Shown: positions 27,793-36,098 of the stretch, in pieces
Layout of the letters: every line of letters starts with the position of its first letter
Numbering within the stretch: the stretch's first letter is position 1
NCBI GenBank assembly: GCA_019114985.1
Contig: DXEM01000015.1
Coordinates: 96,367-160,366 of the forward strand
Length of the DNA stretch: 64,000 nt
DNA from: Candidatus Anaerostipes excrementavium
GTDB taxonomy: Bacteria; Bacillota; Clostridia; Lachnospirales; Lachnospiraceae
Reading direction: 5' to 3'
Position numbers and translations under genes: made by a program
Notes under the pieces: generated by a model
What the model was told of the DNA's origin: nothing
The model's input: only the letters and a program-made list of their open reading frames with translations
Database searches by the model: none

Positions 27793-28458
27793 ATGTATGG
27801 TAAAATAAAAATTTCCGGAATGATAACCGTTGAAAATGGAATGCATATTGGAGGGTCTTCCCAGTTTGCGGCAATCGGATCAGTAGATTCTCCGGTGATT
27901 CGGGATCGGCAGAGTGATCTTCCGATGATACCGGGCAGCAGCCTGAAAGGGAAAATGAGAACACTTTTGGCAAAACAGTATTCTCAGAGCGCAATTTTGA
28001 AACAGCATGAAGATGATCCGGAAATTGTATTAAGGTTGTTTGGAAATTCGAAAAAGGGAGACAGAAAAAGAGAAAGCCGGTTGATTTTTTCTGATATGAT
28101 TCTGAGCAATATGGATGAATTAAGAGAGATGGAGATTCATTCAGCTACAGAAATTAAATTTGAAAACTCAATTAATCGTATTACTGCCATCGCGAACCCA
28201 AGGCAAATTGAGAGGGTGATCAGAGGATCCCAATTCCCGCTGGATTTAATTTATAATGTTATGAGGGAAGAAGAAATTATAGAAGATATGGGAGCCATTA
28301 AACAAGGTTTTGAATTGCTTCAATATGATTATCTGGGAGGAAATGGAACCAGAGGGTATGGAAAGGTGAAACTCTCTGAATTAGCGGCAAAATGCGTTGT
28401 AGGTGATATAGCTGCAGATATTATGGATCAATGCAATGAAATTATGAAAGGTGAGTAG
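27793..28458 (+). CDS. csm3: Csm3, backbone RAMP and target-RNA nuclease
   Basis: Csm3 forms the repeated backbone of the complex and cuts target RNA at six-base intervals. The catalytic Asp is present as Asp32 in GSVDSPVIRD, matching the residue shown to be essential in S. epidermidis Csm3. Other family blocks are MHIGGSSQF, PMIPGSSLKGKMRTLL, RLFGNS, ITAIANPRQIERV and the Gly-rich GGNGTRGYGKV. Length (221 residues) is typical and the frame is clean, so RNA-guided RNA cleavage should still work. A GGAGG site lies seven bases upstream of the ATG. Confidence 0.95.
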   Translation: MYGKIKISGMITVENGMHIGGSSQFAAIGSVDSPVIRDRQSDLPMIPGSSLKGKMRTLLAKQYSQSAILKQHEDDPEIVLRLFGNSKKGDRKRESRLIFSDMILSNMDELREMEIHSATEIKFENSINRITAIANPRQIERVIRGSQFPLDLIYNVMREEEIIEDMGAIKQGFELLQYDYLGGNGTRGYGKVKLSELAAKCVVGDIAADIMDQCNEIMKGE

Positions 28459-28459
28459 G

Positions 28460-29395
28460 ATGAACTTTAAAATATGTAAAATGCATTTTTCCACCGGACT
28501 GCATATTGGTAAAGGACTTTTGACAGACGGCGAGCCTGTATTCTATGCAGATACTTTATTTTCCGCATTATGCCATGAAGCCTTAAAAATGGAGAAACTG
28601 GACACATTGTTCCGGTACTGTAAAGAAGGACATTTGAAGTTTTCGGATGGGATGCCCTTTATTCAAAAGAAATTATATTTGCCAAAACCTCTTTTGCGAG
28701 TTGAAACAGATGAGGAAGGCAGTTCCAAAATGAAAAAATTATTTAAGAAACTAAGTTATATCCCGGTTGAAAAATTCGAGGAATATCTGCAGGGAAATCT
28801 GGACGTTCAGAAGGAAAAAGAAAAGTATGATACTCTTGGGAAATTTCAAATGACGCAGAAAGTATCTGTAGCCCGGGAAGAAGAGGCAGAACCTTATTTT
28901 GTCGGTTCCTATCATTTTCAAAAAGAAGCAGGATTGTATGTAATAGTTTCTTATGATACAGAAGAAGTGTTTGAATTTTTTATGGAATTGATGAGAGCGT
29001 TGGAGTATAGCGGAATCGGAGGGAAAAGAACGAGCGGATATGGCAAATTCCAATTGGAATTTGCTGATATGTCAAAGAAGCTTCAGGAAAGAATGGACAT
29101 AGAGAAATATTCTTTGAAAATGGCGGTGTCTTTGGCACTGCCGACAGAGGATGAGCTGGAAGAGGCATGCAGCGATGCGAACTTCCAAGTGATAAAAAGA
29201 AGCGGCTTTGTGGCATCTGATACCTATGCAAAGCATCTGCAGAGGAAAAAAGATTTCTATGCTCTTGCAGGAGGATCCTGTTTTCAAAATACTTTTGATG
29301 GAGATATTTATGATGTTTCTCTGGGTGGGAGTCATCCGGTCTATCAATATGCGATACCGATTTTTGTGGGGGTGAAAGAATGGGACAATATTTAA
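28460..29395 (+). CDS. csm4: Csm4 RAMP, crRNA 5'-tag binding subunit
   Basis: Csm4 holds the 5' tag of the CRISPR RNA and joins Cas10 to the backbone. The 311-residue protein has a Csm4-type N-terminus (FKICKMHFSTGLHIGKG), the YADTLFSALCHE block and the Gly-rich loop GIGGKRTSGYGKF. The start at 28460 comes one base after the csm3 stop; an upstream GTG start at 28451 lies within csm3. It overlaps csm5 by 16 bp. Nothing is missing compared with the family. Confidence 0.92.
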   Translation: MNFKICKMHFSTGLHIGKGLLTDGEPVFYADTLFSALCHEALKMEKLDTLFRYCKEGHLKFSDGMPFIQKKLYLPKPLLRVETDEEGSSKMKKLFKKLSYIPVEKFEEYLQGNLDVQKEKEKYDTLGKFQMTQKVSVAREEEAEPYFVGSYHFQKEAGLYVIVSYDTEEVFEFFMELMRALEYSGIGGKRTSGYGKFQLEFADMSKKLQERMDIEKYSLKMAVSLALPTEDELEEACSDANFQVIKRSGFVASDTYAKHLQRKKDFYALAGGSCFQNTFDGDIYDVSLGGSHPVYQYAIPIFVGVKEWDNI

Positions 29396-30489
29396 AATCC
29401 TATCGGGTGATTCTGACAACAAAAAGTCCGGTTTTTGTTGGATCAGGAGAAAAAGTTCAGAAAAAACAATACGTTCTAGATCGGGAAAAGGAAAAAATGT
29501 ATCTGCCTGAGATGAAAACTATGTACCATGCACTGCAGAAAAGAGGAATGGGACAGGCATATGAAAGATATTTGCTGAATCGGGATGAGAAAGATTTTGC
29601 AGCGTGGATGCAGAATAATAAAATTTCATCCAAAGAATATCTTCCTTGGATGCGGTATCAATTGGATTGTTCGGATGTTGCGTTGACCCATCAAACCAAT
29701 GATTTATTGTTGTGTGTGAAAGATCCTTATGGAATGCCTTACATACCGGGAAGTACTTTAAAAGGTGCACTGCGAACGATTTTACTGGCAGACAAATTAT
29801 TGACGGATCCGAATCAAAAAAGAAGAGCGCAAAAGAATATTCGAAAGGAAATCGATGCCTCCAGATCAAAAAGAAGATATTTGGTGAGGGAGGCAAATGA
29901 TATGGAACAGCAGGCGTTCCATTTATTGAATTATAAGACAAATCAAAGAAATTCGGTTCAAGACATTATGAGAGGAATGATCATCAGCGACAGTAAGCCA
30001 TTATCTTTGAAAGATTTGACGGTTTGTCAGCAAATTGATCATCATGTAGGAGGAACGAAAAAACGCTTGCCGATTATGAGGGAATGTATACGTCCGGGAC
30101 GACAAATAGAGTTTACTATGACCATTGACGAGAGCTTGAATCCATCGACAGGTGAAACTATTTTAACGGCGATTCACAATTACCTGGAAATTTATAATCG
30201 GTTTTTGAGGAAATTTAAAAAGCAGAATGATGTGGAAAATACGATTTATGTTGGGGGAGCAGTCGGATTTGTAAGTAAAACTGTTTTATATGATATCTTT
30301 GAAGAAGATGAAGCGATTCAGAGTGCAGGTAAAATTTTTGAGATAACTTTGCCAAGGTCAATCGCAAAACAGCACAAACACTATTTGGACTACGAGATGG
30401 GGGCTTCGCCTCATGCGATGCGGGAAACAATATATGAAGGAAAAGAATGTGAGTTTGGAAAATGCGAGATTCATCTGGAAGAATTATGA
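29380..30489 (+). CDS. csm5: Csm5 RAMP, crRNA 3'-end capping subunit
   Basis: Csm5 sits at the far end of the complex and helps mature the 3' end of the CRISPR RNA. The 369-residue protein has the family blocks SPVFVGSGEK near residue 17, PGSTLKGALRTI near 125 and VGGAVGFVSKT near 290. Two long charged stretches rich in Lys and Arg may bind RNA. It is the last cas gene; the repeat array begins 134 bp downstream on the same strand. No cas1 or cas2 follows. Confidence 0.92.
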   Translation: MGQYLKSYRVILTTKSPVFVGSGEKVQKKQYVLDREKEKMYLPEMKTMYHALQKRGMGQAYERYLLNRDEKDFAAWMQNNKISSKEYLPWMRYQLDCSDVALTHQTNDLLLCVKDPYGMPYIPGSTLKGALRTILLADKLLTDPNQKRRAQKNIRKEIDASRSKRRYLVREANDMEQQAFHLLNYKTNQRNSVQDIMRGMIISDSKPLSLKDLTVCQQIDHHVGGTKKRLPIMRECIRPGRQIEFTMTIDESLNPSTGETILTAIHNYLEIYNRFLRKFKKQNDVENTIYVGGAVGFVSKTVLYDIFEEDEAIQSAGKIFEITLPRSIAKQHKHYLDYEMGASPHAMRETIYEGKECEFGKCEIHLEEL

Positions 30490-30623
30490 TTTTGCACAAT
30501 GCCCATGATAAGTGGCTTGAAAGCAATTTCGGAAGAGGGTTTAAGAAGAAAAATTCCCCCATTTTATTTTCAGCCGTAAAATAAGGTTGAAGACGGCGAA
30601 AATAAATGGATACAAGGGACAGG

Positions 30624-31153
30624 ATTTGGAAGGTAAGAACCCCGAGAGGGGACGAGAACTCATCGTATTTCACCTTTTGTTGTGGACAAAAATTATATTC
30701 AAAAAAAGCCCCGAGAGGGGACGAGAACAGGGGTCTGGAAAACCTTTTTACAATATTCAGTTGTCAATTTAGAAGATAAGAACCCCGGAAAGGGGACGAG
30801 AACACATGTATGCATCTATTTTACTTAAGTATGAATATAGATTTAGAAGATAAAAACCCCGGGAGGGGACGACGATAGGGGTCTCTATGTAAAAACAAAA
30901 TACTTGTTATTTAGAAAATAAAAACCCCGAGAGGGGACGAGAATTCATCGTGTTTCACCTTTTGTTGTGGACAAAAATTATATTCAAAAAAAGCCCCGAA
31001 AGGGGACGGCAATTTGGACCTCTATATAAATCAATATACTTGATATTAGAGAAAAGAAGCCCCGAGAGGGGACGAGAACAGGGGACTGGAAAACCTTTTT
31101 ACAATATTCAGTTGTCAATTTAGAAGATAAGAACCCCGGAAGGGGACGGAAAA
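30624..31153 (+). CRISPR. Decayed type III-A array, eight repeats
   Basis: Consensus repeat is 36 bases: an AT-rich 5' part (ATTTAGAAGATAAGAA), a CCCC-GAGA-GGGG hairpin, and the 3' tag ACGAGAAC as in other type III-A systems, so it reads on the plus strand. Repeats start at 30624, 30693, 30767, 30841, 30909, 30978, 31044 and 31118. Repeats 2 and 6 share a diverged 5' half. Repeats 4, 5, 6 and 8 have changed tags (ACGACGAT, ACGAGAAT, ACGGCAAT, ACGGAAAA). Spacers are 30-38 bases. Spacers 1 and 5 differ by one base, spacers 2 and 7 differ by one, and spacers 4 and 6 look related. Confidence 0.92.
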
Positions 31154-31243
31154 GCAGAATTTATTATGAAAGTAAATGGCAGGATAATTGATGAAGCTCA
31201 AATAACATGTAGGAGATGCTAATAGAAAGAGGGGTATGTTGAT

Positions 31244-31378
31244 ATGGAAACAAAAATTTTATGTGTGATTGGATATATTATTGGATTTGTAGTAGCCGGT
31301 TTTCCCTTGATACTATTGTTTGGAGGAGTTGGTTTGTTGATATATAATGGTGTGAAAGCATTGATAGAAGAATGGTAA
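31244..31378 (+). CDS. Small membrane peptide, 44 residues
   Basis: This short frame encodes a peptide with a hydrophobic core (about residues 5-33, Ile-, Gly-, Val- and Leu-rich) and an acidic-aromatic end, KALIEEW. AGAGGGG lies nine bases before the ATG, which supports translation. It follows the array directly and precedes the MerR promoter. It could be a type-I-toxin-like or other single-pass peptide, or a chance frame; no antitoxin RNA was recognised. I know no named family for it. Confidence 0.4.
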   Translation: METKILCVIGYIIGFVVAGFPLILLFGGVGLLIYNGVKALIEEW

Positions 31379-31398
31379 TGTACTAGCGTAATAAGCTC

Positions 31399-31429
31399 TT
31401 GACTCTTCCCTTAGGTCAGAGACTATACT
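31399..31429 (+). promoter_or_regulatory. MerR-type promoter with 19-bp spacer
   Basis: TTGACT (31399-31404) and TATACT (31424-31429) are 19 bp apart, the overlong spacing that MerR-family activators correct by twisting DNA. The spacer contains a CCTTAGG-centred imperfect dyad. It lies 41 bp before the MerR-family gene, so autoregulation is likely. Confidence 0.75.
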
Positions 31430-31470
31430 AATATTAGATTCGGATCAGATCGTATATAGGAGGATACAAG

Positions 31471-32274
31471 ATGCTTTCAATCGGAGAATTTTCTAAGATA
31501 TGTCAAGTAACGGTAAAGACTTTGCGTCACTATGACCGGATCGGATTATTAAAGCCGATTCAGGTAGATGAAATGACAGGATACCGTTATTACAGCAGGA
31601 AGCAGATGGAACAGATGCTGTTGATTCAGCGGTTAAAGCGGTATGGATTTTCTCTGGAAGAGATTCAGGTCATCCTCCACTGTACGGAAAAAGGGGCGCT
31701 CCTTTCAAAAATGCAGCAGCAAAAAGAGAAATTGAGACAGCAAAAAAGCAATTTAGAGCTTGCAATCGGAGAATTGTCAGCTCATCTGCAAAATTATGAA
31801 AGGACGGGAGATCTTATGGATTATCAAAAAGGATACAATATTGAGTTAAAAGACGTGCCGGCAAGGAACGTAATCGCGTGCCGACAGAAAATGGGAGTGG
31901 ATGAATTTGGAAAATACTACAGTACGTTATATGAGAGAGTTCCAAAAGAACGAGTGACGCCAAATGGTCTTGTGGGAGCAGTATATTACGACAAGGAATT
32001 TGATCATAAATGCTCCGATATTGAATTGATCGTGGGAGTTCGGGAAAAAGATAAGGCGGATAAAGTCATGGAAAGCGGATTATGTGCTGTGACGACTCAT
32101 AAAGGCCCTTATTCTTCTTTGGGAGAAGCGTATGCTGCTTTGGTAGAGTGGATCGCGGAAAATGGGTATGAGTGGAACGGTGCGCCATATGATATTTATA
32201 CGAAGACACAATTTGACAGTCTGTCCCCGGAGGACTGGGAGACAGAAGTATATTTCCCGGTGAGAAAAAAATAA
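31471..32274 (+). CDS. MerR-family regulator with GyrI-like effector domain
   Basis: The N-terminal 75 residues form a MerR winged helix: MLSIGEFSKICQVTVKTLRH, then GYRYYSRKQ. A coiled linker of Gln and Lys residues (about 78-110) mediates dimer contact. The C-terminal half (about 120-267) is a GyrI-like small-molecule binding domain ending TEVYFPVRK, as in BmrR/Rob relatives. It probably activates promoters in response to a hydrophobic or cationic compound. The only MerR-type promoter found here is its own. An ATAGGAGG site precedes the ATG. A terminator follows, so no efflux pump is co-transcribed, and its target may lie elsewhere. Confidence 0.9.
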   Translation: MLSIGEFSKICQVTVKTLRHYDRIGLLKPIQVDEMTGYRYYSRKQMEQMLLIQRLKRYGFSLEEIQVILHCTEKGALLSKMQQQKEKLRQQKSNLELAIGELSAHLQNYERTGDLMDYQKGYNIELKDVPARNVIACRQKMGVDEFGKYYSTLYERVPKERVTPNGLVGAVYYDKEFDHKCSDIELIVGVREKDKADKVMESGLCAVTTHKGPYSSLGEAYAALVEWIAENGYEWNGAPYDIYTKTQFDSLSPEDWETEVYFPVRKK

Positions 32275-32292
32275 TATAGCTTGAAAAAGCAG

Positions 32293-32330
32293 CGGCTTCT
32301 CTGTTGAAAGGACAATGGAGAAGCCGTTGT
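32293..32330 (+). terminator. Terminator of the MerR-family gene
   Basis: CGGCTTCTC (32293-32301) pairs with GAGAAGCCG (32318-32326) and is followed by TTGTTTCTTT. Confidence 0.75.
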
Positions 32331-32411
32331 TTCTTTGTCTTTCATAAGGTACAATAGAGAAAAGACGGCAAAAGGAAAGAGAAACAAAAAGCACTGGAAT
32401 GGAAAGAGATT

Positions 32412-35048
32412 ATGGCAAGACCGAGCAATAAAAATAGAATCATAGAACTTCTCAGAGACAAAGAAGAGAAACAGACGGCCGAAGAGATCGCGCAAGAATT
32501 GGGAATCCGAAGGAACACAGCAAGCGGAATATTGAATGAATTGGTAAGAGAAGGAACGGTTCAAAAAGAAAAGACCAGGCCGGTCAAATTTTCTTATCTC
32601 CACAAAGAGATAATTCATGCAAAGGATCCGTTTTCTATGTTCATCGGAGCGGATAAAAGTCTGAAAGAAGCGGTGGAGAAATGCAAACTGTCTGCGGCCT
32701 ATCCTAAACGAGGTATGCCGATTTTGCTGTTTGGGGCAAGCGGCGTAGGGAAGAGTCTGCTGGCAGAGTACATCTATCAATATGCAAAATCCATCCATGC
32801 AATCCCGGAAGAAGCCCCGTTTGTTGTACTTAACTGCGCTGATTATGCCAACAACAAAGAATTATTATCTTCTGTACTTTTCGGCTATAAAAAGGGAGCG
32901 TTCACGGGCGCCGTCAAGGATACAAAAGGAATGATCGAAGAAGCGGATCAAGGATATTTGTTCTTGGATGAAGTGCACCGTTTATCACCGGAAGGACAAG
33001 AGAAGTTGTTCCGTTATATGGATAAAGGTATTGTTTCAAGAATCGGGGATAACGGACATAATTTCGAGCTGAATGTCCGTTTGATTTTTGCAACGACAGA
33101 AGGAAGAGAAGCAATGCTGGATACGTTCCTGCGGAGAATTCCGGTAGATGTCACTTTGCCTCAATTCCATGAAAGAACCTTGGATGAGAAATATCAGCTG
33201 ATTCTTCATCTGATTCATCAGGAATCGGTGATTATGGAATGTGGATTTTCTGTCAGCAGCAATGTGATCAATCGTCTGCTGACCTTCCAGGGACAGGGGA
33301 ATATCGGCACTCTGCGAAATATCATTCGGCTGTCGTGTGCAAAGGCATATAATGATGTGCCCGGAAAGAAAGAGATTGTGCCGGTGAGGCTGAGTCACCT
33401 TTCGGTATCACAGGAAATTATGATGAACCGGGAAACGGTGCCTTATGTAAGTCAGGATATTAAGATAACTCCGGAGAATGATGGACTCCAGTTCGTCACA
33501 GCCGCCAAACATATACAGGTTCAGTTTCCGGAACAAGAGATCATGCAGGCCGTAAAAGATTATTTGGAGAAGAAGATTCAGGCAGCGCAGTTTCGTAAAA
33601 TGATTTATCGGGAAATTAATGAGATGATCGATGATGCAATGGGACGGGATATGTACCCTTATATTCAGAATCTGTACAGTCAGGCAATCGACAATATTTT
33701 GCTCTATCTTCAGGATAATTATGGGTTAAAGTATAATGGGATTATGGAGATGGTATTTGTAAAAGTCCTGTATGCACTGAACAATCTGGAAGATCAGGTA
33801 GACGACCGGCGGTATGAGCCGATCGTAGGTCTGCTGCGCAAGGCCATGTACCGTTATTATAAAATGGGCCTGATCTTCTATGAGATGGTTCACCAGGCGT
33901 TGGATTATGAGACAAATCCATGGTTCGTCCGACTATTTGCCATATTATATTTCTACAGCATGGCAAAAGAAGAGGGGGAATACACCAATGCAATCATTGT
34001 TTCTCATGGACCGGCAACAGCGTCCAGTATTACAAGCACGGTAAACCGTGTATTTGAGACTTATATTTTTGAAGCATTCGATATGGCGTACGATACGCCG
34101 AAACGGGAAGTCGTCTCAAGGATTAAAAAGTATTTGAAAAACACAGATACTTCCAAAGGTCTTTTAATCTTTGTGGACATGGGATCACTGCTCAGTATTT
34201 CAGAAGAGCTGAAAGATGATGTAGAAGGAGATCTTGGAATCGTAAATAACATTACCACGGAGATGGCATTGGAAGCGGGAGAGTTGATTTTGCGTCATGA
34301 AGATCTGAAAGATATTGTGGATGATATTATTGCCCATCATGTAACAAAATGGTCTTATGTGCCAAGCAGACAGAAACCAAAAGCGATTGTTTTTTGCTGT
34401 ATGACAGGGCTTGGGACCGCCGGAAAGATGAAGGGATTGTTTCAGGAATGTTTGGAAGGAATGAAAGGTCTGGAAGTGGTGGAAGAGCCTTATTCTGAGC
34501 TCCAAAAGAATGGAAGCCAATGTGATGTTTTTCGAAAATATGATGTCCAGTTCATTGTCGCTACCAATAAATTGGAGATTCCGGGAGTCATTACCCTGCT
34601 CTTAAATGAATTGATCGATGAACGAGGAGAAAACGTGATCTATGCCACGATTGGTCAATATTATGATAAAGCCACGGTGCAAAAATTTACGGAAAATATT
34701 GTCCGAAGTTTTACAATGCGAAACTTGATCGGCCAGCTTACGATCTTAAATCCGGATAAGATCATGGATGATGTGGGAGAAGTTGTAAAAAGACTGGAAA
34801 TCCTGGAAGGAGCCAGGTATCCGATCGATTTGAAAAAAATGCTCTATATCCATATGTGCGTCATGGTAGAACGTCTGATGCTTGAAAAAGGGCAGATTCC
34901 GGACAATCATTTGACACAAGAGTTAAAGTGTCGAAAAAGTTTTGTAAAAAACCTAAAAGAAAGCTTTTCTGTCATAGAAAGTAAGTATCATGTGTCGATT
35001 AACGATATAGAAATTCAAATGATCTATAATCTGGTAGAAGAAATTTAA
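32412..35048 (+). CDS. levR: LevR, σ54-dependent PRD activator
   Basis: The 878-residue activator has a winged helix (1-65) and a complete AAA+ σ54-activation domain with Walker A GASGVGKS (108-115), GAFTGA loop (162-167) and Walker B LFLDE (183-187). These are followed by a first PRD, an EIIA-Man-like domain (SHGPATASS), an EIIB-Gat-like part (FCCMTGLGTAGKM) and a second PRD near the C-terminus. It should drive σ54 RNA polymerase when the PTS substrate is present, with PRD phosphorylation as the switch. The -24/-12 promoter at 35127 and the mannose-class PTS genes directly downstream are its evident targets. It is close to B. subtilis LevR in length (about 938) and layout. Confidence 0.92.
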   Translation: MARPSNKNRIIELLRDKEEKQTAEEIAQELGIRRNTASGILNELVREGTVQKEKTRPVKFSYLHKEIIHAKDPFSMFIGADKSLKEAVEKCKLSAAYPKRGMPILLFGASGVGKSLLAEYIYQYAKSIHAIPEEAPFVVLNCADYANNKELLSSVLFGYKKGAFTGAVKDTKGMIEEADQGYLFLDEVHRLSPEGQEKLFRYMDKGIVSRIGDNGHNFELNVRLIFATTEGREAMLDTFLRRIPVDVTLPQFHERTLDEKYQLILHLIHQESVIMECGFSVSSNVINRLLTFQGQGNIGTLRNIIRLSCAKAYNDVPGKKEIVPVRLSHLSVSQEIMMNRETVPYVSQDIKITPENDGLQFVTAAKHIQVQFPEQEIMQAVKDYLEKKIQAAQFRKMIYREINEMIDDAMGRDMYPYIQNLYSQAIDNILLYLQDNYGLKYNGIMEMVFVKVLYALNNLEDQVDDRRYEPIVGLLRKAMYRYYKMGLIFYEMVHQALDYETNPWFVRLFAILYFYSMAKEEGEYTNAIIVSHGPATASSITSTVNRVFETYIFEAFDMAYDTPKREVVSRIKKYLKNTDTSKGLLIFVDMGSLLSISEELKDDVEGDLGIVNNITTEMALEAGELILRHEDLKDIVDDIIAHHVTKWSYVPSRQKPKAIVFCCMTGLGTAGKMKGLFQECLEGMKGLEVVEEPYSELQKNGSQCDVFRKYDVQFIVATNKLEIPGVITLLLNELIDERGENVIYATIGQYYDKATVQKFTENIVRSFTMRNLIGQLTILNPDKIMDDVGEVVKRLEILEGARYPIDLKKMLYIHMCVMVERLMLEKGQIPDNHLTQELKCRKSFVKNLKESFSVIESKYHVSINDIEIQMIYNLVEEI

Positions 35049-35060
35049 AGAAAAATGACG

Positions 35061-35105
35061 AAAAAAAGTCTGTATTTGAGCCAAAAATCAATGCAGGCTT
35101 TTTTT
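35061..35105 (+). terminator. Terminator of levR
   Basis: An arm at 35061-35079 pairs, with several G-T contacts, with the arm at 35088-35105 that ends in a T run. It separates levR from the σ54 promoter 22 bp on. Confidence 0.65.
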
Positions 35106-35126
35106 ATTTATCCGAAATTTAAAAAG

Positions 35127-35143
35127 TTGGCACGAAAGTTGCA
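35127..35143 (+). promoter_or_regulatory. Consensus σ54 (-24/-12) promoter of the PTS-rpoN operon
   Basis: TTGGCAC-GAAAG-TTGCA matches the σ54 consensus, with exactly ten bases between the invariant GG (35129-35130) and GC (35141-35142). It lies 55 bp before the EIIA gene and just after levR, whose product has the required GAFTGA motif. It is the only such site I found in the window. Confidence 0.93.
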
Positions 35144-35197
35144 GCATAGATAAGTGAGAAATAAAAATTTGATTCTATTTAGAAGAGAGGAGGCAAA

Positions 35198-35620
35198 ATG
35201 GTCGGTTTGATTGTAGCGACTCATGGAAATACTGGTCTTGAGCTGGTAAGGAGTGCGGAGATGTTTTCGGGACCGTTAGATCACTGTAAGACTTGGGCGT
35301 TAAATCCGGGCGATGATATTGAAGACGGAGAAAAGATCTTGGAAGAATATGTCGATCAGCTGGATGAAGGAGACGGAGTTTTGATCATGACAGATTTGTT
35401 CGGAGGAACTCCATCCAATTTGACGCTGAAGATTTCCATGAGGAAGAATGTAGGAATTTTGACAGGAGTCAATCTTCCGATGTTGATTCAATTTGTGTCG
35501 GAAAGAGAGACACAGACATTGGATCAGTTAGTGAAAGAATGTATGGAAACAGGGCAGAGTGGGATTCTAAGCCCTACACAGGCAATGAAAGAACGGAGGT
35601 ATGCAGATGGCCGATATTAA
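35198..35620 (+). CDS. Mannose-class PTS EIIA
   Basis: This 140-residue cytoplasmic protein accepts phosphate from HPr on His9 in IVATHGN and passes it to the separate EIIB. The strand-loop MTDLFGGTPSNL and the GVNLPML motif are characteristic of EIIA-Man. In this class A and B are often fused in enteric bacteria but are separate here, as in Firmicutes fructose/mannose/sorbose systems. It is the first gene after the σ54 promoter and overlaps the EIIB gene. Which sugar enters cannot be read from the sequence. Confidence 0.93.
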   Translation: MVGLIVATHGNTGLELVRSAEMFSGPLDHCKTWALNPGDDIEDGEKILEEYVDQLDEGDGVLIMTDLFGGTPSNLTLKISMRKNVGILTGVNLPMLIQFVSERETQTLDQLVKECMETGQSGILSPTQAMKERRYADGRY

Positions 35621-36083
35621 GTTGATTCGGGTGGATTATCGATTGATTCACGGTCAGGTAGTTGCGAAATGGTTAAAAGTAAGCCCGGTTCGAAGGATCG
35701 TTTTGGTGGACGATGTGCTGGGAAATGATGAATTTATGAGTGACATTTATAAGATGGCAGTTCCGAAAGGAACCGCAGTGGATATCGTGACAGTCAACAA
35801 AGCAAAAAGCGTGCTGGATCAGACCAGTGATACGGTATTTTTGATCTTAAAAGATATTGATACCTGCTGTCGTGTGATTGACAAGGGAGTGGAGATACTG
35901 GCGTTGAATGTCGGAGCCGTTCCGAATGAACAAGGCAGAAAACTGATTACCAGCGGAGTAGCGATTTCACCAAAAGAGTTGGAGCAGTTAGAAGAATTGG
36001 AGACAAAGGGGATTGAAATCACGGTACAGCCAATTCCGGAAATCGCAGCGCTTTCATTTGACGCGGTGAAAAAGAAAATGTAA
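35607..36083 (+). CDS. Mannose-class PTS EIIB
   Basis: This 158-residue EIIB of the Man/Fru/Sor family carries its phosphoryl group on the His of RLIHGQV (near residue 15) rather than a Cys. The NVGAVPNEQGRK segment and VQPIPE at the end match the family. The start at 35607 has GGAGG seven bases upstream, inside the end of the EIIA gene, giving a 14-bp overlap. It transfers phosphate to the incoming sugar at the EIIC-EIID channel. Confidence 0.93.
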   Translation: MADIKLIRVDYRLIHGQVVAKWLKVSPVRRIVLVDDVLGNDEFMSDIYKMAVPKGTAVDIVTVNKAKSVLDQTSDTVFLILKDIDTCCRVIDKGVEILALNVGAVPNEQGRKLITSGVAISPKELEQLEELETKGIEITVQPIPEIAALSFDAVKKKM

Positions 36084-36098
36084 AGGAGGAGGAATAAT

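Noticed and set aside
30490..30623. Leader with a strong promoter before the CRISPR array
   Set aside because: The stretch is AT-rich but I see no convincing -35/-10 pair; the array may be read from the csm operon.
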